DNA of 64,000 bases from Cyclospora cayetanensis (lineage: Eukaryota; Apicomplexa; Conoidasida; Eucoccidiorida; Eimeriidae), in assembly GCF_002999335.1 (NCBI RefSeq), contig NW_020312146.1, positions 1-64,000 of the forward strand, written 5' to 3'. Numbering within the stretch: position 1 is the first letter of the stretch; each line of letters begins with the position of its first letter. This document shows, one piece after another, positions 57,825 through 64,000 of the stretch. The notes below the pieces were generated by a model. The model was not told where the DNA came from, ran no database searches, and worked only from the letters and a program-made list of their open reading frames with translations. A program made the translations under genes and the position numbers.

Positions 57825-60800
57825 ATGACTAAATACAATGGATGGCTGTCGCTGTTGTCTCACAGCTGGCGCGCCGGGATGACGCTCTTTGCAGCGCCTT
57901 CTACAGAAGGGCTCACGGCTCTAAAATTGCTGAAGTCACTCACCAACGGTATGGACTTCGTTCCAGTCCGTTCCCCCCGAACCCCTTTCTCCTCCAGCCG
58001 TGCATGTGTATGGCTGTGGGAAGGACGTAATGGGCAGTGCAGCAGCCTCCCACGAGTGGCTCGCCTGTCTGGACGCTCATAGAATCCCCTCTTTCGTGAT
58101 CTTCTCGGTCACAAGGATCCATGCGCCATGAATAACTAAGGCGCTTGCCTCTTTTTGGCTCCTCTCTGCAGCTCTACCCTCCCGGCTTTACGCGGCTACG
58201 CGGCCTGCAACCGCCCATACCCTGGGGGTTCGAGTTCACCAGGCGCCTTCGTAAGTTCCGCCGTACAGGCTGGATGCGGCATGGAAAAGGCCTACAGGAC
58301 TCAATTTATCCAGCTGTGCTAAGTCTCTGAGACTTTCACTCCTTTCACGCGTGTCAGGCTTGTGAGACCCTACGTGTACTGCGTGCTGTTCTTGAAGGCC
58401 GATGATGGGGGGAAGCAGGACTGGGAGTTCCTGTACAGAACGGTGAATGCGGAAAGAAACAGACTTGAATATGAAAACAAGGCGTAAGATTCAGCAAAGC
58501 GAGCACCCTCTGCAACAACAGCTGCACCCCTCACACCAACACGAGCAGCAGAAAAGTCTGGTGCTACGCCCAGGCCTATCCCCTGCGACTGTATACGCGT
58601 CTGCCTCGGGCACGAGGCTTATCACAGTGTATTGGATAATACATTAGCGTTCAGTTTCCTGATGTCATGTTTTGGCCTCGTTCTCTAAGCTTTGGCGGAG
58701 CTGATTCCTTACGGCCTTCCGTATCTCTTCTGCGCTTTTTGTGGATGCCAGAATCGGAGCAAGCTTTGACGCGCTCTTCCAAAAGGCGTACTCTGCTGAA
58801 GTACAGCTGCGTAACGTGCGGGTGAGGCACGACAACCGATTTCGCAAGCCTGTCGCTGATAACAGTGTAAAGCAACTGCCCCCTGCCCGTGTGTGCAGGA
58901 GGCAAGCGTCTGGCCACCACCTCCGCCTTCACTGTACTGCGTTCACCCATCTGCGAGACGCCGAGAGGGCTGCTTTTGATACTTTTCATCGCAAAGCTTT
59001 TTACCTATGCATTCTCGGTGCTGCAGGCATACGCTGCACGGTGCTCTGGGATGTACGCCCCTAACTTGTCGGACGTCAAGGAACTGGTGACGCTAGTCAC
59101 CAATATACTCAGTCTTCTCGGAAACAGCGCCTCCGAACCCATCATTTCTCGCATTCCAGAGATCCTTGCGATGGTGTCCGACTGCCGGGTGGTGCGCTTA
59201 CCCCGCGCGTGATGCGCTGACTGCCGTGCATCGGGTGGAAGCTGAGCCCTGTTTCTTTCTTTCTCTCACTTCTTGTGTATGGGCCAAACGCCGTACAGGG
59301 GTTGGAAGCGTAGTGCTGGGAAACAGGGAAACAATAGTGCCTGCAGAGGGGTTTAGGGTTTGGGGAGCCATGCTGCGTTGTCTGCGCAGCACGACAAGCG
59401 TCTTTACGCAGCTTCGGAGCAGCTCAAGCGGAAGGCGGGGGACTGTGGCCTGGCCGCCTCCACAGGCCCGGTGAGCGACTCTCCCGATGCCACGGCGATG
59501 GCTGTGTTTCTAGCTACCATCAGCGACCAATAGCGACAAGCTCCGTTCACCTCTCTGCTTGCTACGACTACCCTAGAAAGGCTTCGCACACATGCCACGC
59601 TAAGCAGCCCTGTTTGTTTGCTGATGAAATTCGCTGCGTCTTCCGCAGAGAGAGCAACCGCGTACAAAGTTTGGCTCCGATGGAGGTAGGAGCACTAGCT
59701 GTGGCTGCCTCGAAGAGGTGCTGCTTGGCACCTCCTTTGAATGAGGATCTCTGCTCTAGGGTCTCAAGAGTACCGGGTTGATGCAGTTGCCCATCAAAGA
59801 CGCGGCAATAGACACGCAAGGGCACTTGTGCACTGTGGATGGTTTGTGTGAGCACGATTTGTGCCTCAGTCAGCGCGGATTTGCGCTGGCTAGTGGCAGC
59901 CACGAACGATGACTCTTGGCTCGAGATGAGCGACAGGTATTTTTGCGCTTGGCTTCAAGCCGCTGAAATGTGGTGGCCTACTGGGTCTTCCATTCTCTTG
60001 CGTGCACTGGGGATTTGTGATTGTATCTACCGCCGTATGGGCACTGCCACTTGAAATGAGCGTATCACGTTTCCTTTGCTTTATGCGAACTCTGCACGCA
60101 CTTTTAAAGCTAATTTTGATGGAGGCGTTGGACAGTGCTCTGGAGCGCCACCTCATCCGAGCCTCGATCACTCTTGGCAACGGATTGGAGATATGGCCCC
60201 TGGATATCTGCATGCCTACACATCTGGCCTGTCTTTTGGGCTTGCATCATCTGCGGAGCAGCCGTGTACTGATCTCTGTATGATCTGGCGGGCCTACTGA
60301 TCAGGAAGATGAATAGTAACTCCCAAACTTGACCGGTATTTCTGCTTAATGCCCCTTACGCTGATTTATAACAGGTGGGATGTCAGCCCTCTGGACTTGC
60401 GATGGCTTGCCGTGGCGACCAACGACAGATCTTGGCTCTTGAACAGATTTGTGTGGAAGCGGAGTCCGAGAGACCTGCAATGGCTGGCTGTGAACACGTA
60501 TAGAAGGGAGTGGCTGCTTTTGGGGGGTAAGACAAACCCAGATATTCTTTCCAACATGTGTCAGCAGGTGCAGCTTGTAATCCTGCTACCTTTGATCACT
60601 AGAAGCAATGCCATGGCGCCACGCATTTTCTCGAGCGTCCTCACCGGCAGCAGCTTGATGCTCCATGCGCATTTTGGCTTATATGGAGCCCAGCGATCCT
60701 TTCCGTTGCAACTGTGTTTGCGCAATTTTAGCATCTGACCGCTGGCAGTCGACTCCTCCAGCGATAAAGCTGAGGGCGATCCAGGCTCAAGACCCAAGCA

Positions 60801-62988
60801 TCGTGAGGCCGACATTGACAGAGGCTGTGCACTACAAGCTGGACGCTCAAATTCGATCGGATATCCAACGTGAAGGTACGGGGAAAGCGCGGGTACTTTT
60901 AGAAAGCCATATGGTGCTCCGGCTGCTGTAGCTCCTGGTGGGCCTACCATCTTACCTGCTAGTGACGGAGCAGTTTTGGCTCCAGCCCACGTAGCACTCC
61001 GGCGATTGTCTCGAATAAGTCCACGGCTATCACTGTCAGGAAGCGATTTTCAGAGAGGAGGACGTTAAGCCTACTCCTCTTCAAGTTTTGTGCGCTGGGT
61101 ATGATTTTCGCCCTTGACTAGAAGCAGCTCTAGATGTGGGTGTAGGTGCCATGTGATTGTGATTTGCGTTGACCTTTCTGGTTTCAGTGGCTGCTCGTAA
61201 AGAGACCATGTTCTCAGACAAGGATCGGCAGAGAGAGGTTGTGTACTCTCCCGAAGAGCCCGTACTCACTGCGGCCGATGTAACCGCCATGCCGGAGGAG
61301 CGTAAGCCCTTCTCTAGTCTTACCACCCCTGATAAGCCAAGTTCACAAAGCAAGGCACCAACGTTCCCGAAACAGGGGACCGTGCCAGCCACCCAACCGC
61401 CGGTACCTAATAGCTCCCCTCCCCCTACTACCCCGTTCACTCCCAAGACAGGCAGTATACCGAGGAAAGCACCTGAAGCCGAGCAAAAACAACCTTCCGA
61501 CCTCCCGGGTCCTGGGGGTCCCAAAGCAGCTCCAGCAGCAGGCAAAAGCCTCCCGGGGAAAGCAGGCGCCGCGGCTGGAGCCAAAACTGTTCCGTCTCCA
61601 GCAGGTAAGAAAGATGGCCCACCAGGAGCTAAAGCAGCCGGAGCACCTGCAGCCACAGCGGGGGGCCCCCCAGAGGCAAAGGCAGGGCCTCCTGGTGTCA
61701 AGACCTCTGCGGCCTCTAAGCAAACGGCTGGTGCTCCCCCCGCTTCCGGGACAGGAGCTCCCTCAGCGCCGCCTGAGCCAGCAAAAGAGGGCGCTTCAAA
61801 AGGCAAGTCAGCTGGCCCCCCGACAAGTAGGACTGTGCCTTCCGTCACAGCAAAGCCACCAGCTTCCCCTGCTCCCCCCGGCAAAGCGCCGAAACCACCA
61901 AGTGCAGGAGGACCACCGGGAGCTCCAGATTCCGCATCTCCAGAAGCTAAGGGCAGCGGGGCAGGAGACTCCAGCAAAAAGGCTCCAGGTGCGCCCCTGA
62001 CAGCCCCGGGAGCAGCTACAGCCAAAAGTACAGTAAAATTCTGCCTCTCCAGCGTACATCACCTGCATCTCTCCTGATGAGTTAGCGACAGCGTCTCTGA
62101 ACTCCTCCATATTGATACCTGCATGTCTGCATCCGTACATGCCAGCAGCACACATTGAAAACAGCAAGCTTGTCCTTGTGATCCTGTGCCAGCTGCAGCA
62201 CCTCCAAAGGCTCCTTCCGCAGGTAACTCTAATCTGCTCTCGAAGGCTCCTACTGCTCCACCTACCGGCCCCTCCCAAAGCAAGGCTGAAGCGCCTTCAC
62301 CTACAAGTGGCTCACCCCCAACCGGCAAGTCCTCTATTTCCTCAGGGCCACCTGCTGATAAAGCCGGACCACCATCAAAGCCCACGGGCCCTCCTTCGTT
62401 GCCGAAGGGCCCAGCAAGTCCTGGCCCCCCCAAGGATAAGGCGCCGTTGCCACCATCGAAGGATAAAGCCGCTCCTCCCCCACCCAGCAAACCAGCTGCA
62501 CCACCACCTCCTGGTAAGGCCTCACCCGCACCAGCTGCCGGCATGGGAGCACCTCCCGCGCCTCCACCAGGGGGCAAGGCTCCTCCGGCTTCAAGCGAAG
62601 AAGCCCCCAAGCTCCCGCCAAAAGCTGCAAAAGCACCGCCGAGCCCTCCAGACGGCAAGCCCTCGCCGCCGTCGAAGAGCGGTGCGCCCGTACCGGGCCC
62701 CCCGAAGAAGGCCCCAGGCGTGAGTAACACTCCTTGAACTAGAGCTGAGTCTAACAGCAGCAGCTGCTAAAGTGGGAAATGCTTCTACTACTTGCACCTC
62801 CTCAAAGGTGATGAGCTACAAACACAGTAACCTACTATGCTCTATGGGGCAGCTCAGTGTTTGTGTGCGTGTAAGCTTGAATGCACTGTGCTTATCCTTG
62901 TCACGCGTGATGCTGTGGATCTTAGGCGAAGTTGCCAGGAGGAGTGCCTGCGAAGCTGCCACCAGCTCCTCCTAAACCCAAAGCTTAG
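57825..62988 (+). CDS. Large unknown protein: membrane segment, WLAVAT-type repeats, Pro/Ala/Lys-rich tail
   Basis: No family recognised. Phase-linked exons: 57825-57948, 58172-58250, 58358-58483, 58752-58810, 58899-59188, 59390-59470, 59649-59685, 59870-59936; then, after one unresolved junction, about 60110-60263, 60375-60567, 60749-60875, 61188-62027, 62193-62719, 62926-62988. The start is MTKYNGWLSLLSHSWRAGMT. Exon 5 has one hydrophobic span (GLLLILFIAKLFTYAFSVL) followed by a helical block (PNLSDVKELVTLVTNILSLL). Three similar segments follow: DLRWLVAATNDDSWL, DLRWLAVATNDRSWL and DLQWLAVNTYRREWL. The last 475 residues are Pro/Ala/Lys/Gly-rich (GPPxK blocks) and end LPPAPPKPKA. The consistent phases over so many exons argue for one gene; two adjacent genes remain possible at the 59.94-60.11 kb gap. 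Localisation and role are unknown. Confidence 0.6.
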
Positions 62989-64000
62989 AAACAGTAATCG
63001 AAGATATCATTTTCCAAGGCATTCTGGCCGGAGGGATGCCAAGAAGGAAGTTCAATATGGGTTGCTTGCTCCGTTAGGAGCTGATGTCCAGCTGCAGCGA
63101 CAAGCTGTCTCTGGGGAGATCTTTGTAGTGCGCCTGAAGCGGGTCAATAAGGGCACTACACAGCGAAGGGCCGTAACAGAGGTTTACCAAGGGCGTTTTT
63201 CATTGCCGTTTTCCAGCTCTGAGCGTACGCCCTGCTCAGTCAACTTGTACCCTTTAATTTGTTTCGCCACACGACAAGCATTCATGGTGTCACATGGTTT
63301 CTTTTTGATTTACACAGCCTCGAAACCTATTTGAAAGGGAGTGCAGAGGGGCTCCCGCTGCGCTTCCGTACAAATAGGTGTTGAGGCACTTCGCAGGCAT
63401 TGGATTGACCGGTGTAGGTTCAAGGTGGCTTTGCAATATATGCATGGCATTAGGTGGCCCCTGGGCCAGTCTTATGTCATGCGCTGGCTGCGTCTTTGTA
63501 ATTCAAATCTGCTAGCTGATTTCATGCTGGAATACTATGCAGAGTGAGGGTTCCAAGCAAATTTGCAAGCGTGTAGCCTCCATTCTTATGTACAGATGCA
63601 ATAGGAGGGGTAGTTGCATCGCTGGTAGACAAACCATCCGATTACGAAGAATGAGGGAAAACCCCACAATCCACTAGAGAGTCAACAGAGGTGATGGGAC
63701 GCATTCTGGCTGCTACCTCTGAGTCACCAATTTTCTTACCGCCTGTTAATATTGGAACTCTGTGACGTGCCCTTCACACGCATCTATGTATGAGCGTGCT
63801 GAACGAAAGTATCAGTACTTATATTCCACCTAATCTTATGGTTCTCTGCCGTGATTTTCAGGCAATCAGTATCATTATCCCCGGGAAAAGGTGCATCTTA
63901 GCGGCATTATGCTTTGTGTGTTTTCCTTTGTGAGATGTGAACTACACTGTGCTGTAACAATAGTTCAGAGATATCAAGAGGTACTCGCTGAGCTGCCTTC
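62989..64000. other. 3' spacer at the right edge
   Basis: Frames such as 62837-63334 plus (with VVRLKRVNKGTTQRRAVTE) and 63341-63547 plus show no family motif and are not called. No repeat is evident. The window stops inside this region. Confidence 0.45.

Noticed and set aside
61081..62730. Gly/Ala/Leu-rich minus-strand frames of 314 and 223 codons
   Set aside because: Antisense to the Pro/Ala/Lys-rich exons; such repeats keep both strands open. The plus strand joins in phase with flanking exons.
62837..63547. Two plus-strand frames after the last gene
   Set aside because: Considered as retroelement or ribosomal fragments, but no motif could be matched in order.
1..64000. Prokaryotic features: operons, CRISPR arrays, ribosome binding sites
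   Set aside because: The window is clearly eukaryotic, with GT-AG introns throughout; the tandem repeats are microsatellites and a minisatellite, not spaced CRISPR repeats.

Overview
The window is nuclear DNA of an apicomplexan parasite, most likely an eimeriid coccidian (Eimeria or Cyclospora type). The evidence is intron-dense genes with short GT-AG introns, CAG-encoded polyglutamine runs in several proteins, many simple repeats in introns and spacers, and typical gene content: a PfHT/TgGT1-like hexose transporter, an apicomplexan metacaspase, a patatin-like phospholipase and Ty3/gypsy relics. The genus is an inference. Exon coordinates come from matching open frames, splice sites and reading phase by eye; there was no transcript support.

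Layout. Bases 1-129 contain an Illumina P7 adapter read-through, so the left edge is artificial. From 0.3 to 3.0 kb lies a patatin-like phospholipase (+), from 3.5 to 4.7 kb a weakly supported minus-strand gene, from 7.0 to 8.1 kb mitochondrial frataxin (+), and from 9.6 to 11.2 kb a single-exon hexose transporter (-). A gene-poor stretch, 11.3-17.6 kb, holds a decayed Ty3/gypsy integrase. Clathrin heavy chain (+) fills 17.6-26.6 kb in 13 phase-consistent exons. A spacer with a long TA run follows. From 29.7 to 34.4 kb there are three genes for proline/alanine/lysine-rich or proline-rich proteins of unknown function. The mitochondrial ribosomal protein mL46 (+) is at 36.5-38.5 kb. A second gene-poor stretch, 38.5-43.2 kb, carries a probable Ty3/gypsy RNase H/integrase-linker relic. 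Succinyl-CoA ligase alpha (+) is at 43.2-45.3 kb, an HGH1-like armadillo protein (-) at 46.3-49.4 kb, a 12-exon metacaspase (+) at 50.3-56.8 kb, and a large unknown gene (+) at 57.8-63.0 kb with a membrane segment, three WLAVAT-like repeats and a long P/A/K-rich tail.

The genes are unrelated housekeeping and parasite genes, as expected for a eukaryotic chromosome; there is no operon logic. Three products should act in the mitochondrion (frataxin, mL46, succinyl-CoA ligase). The least explained and most interesting parts are the 57.8-63.0 kb gene, the 29.7-34.4 kb proline-rich cluster, and the metacaspase with its long coccidian-type extensions.
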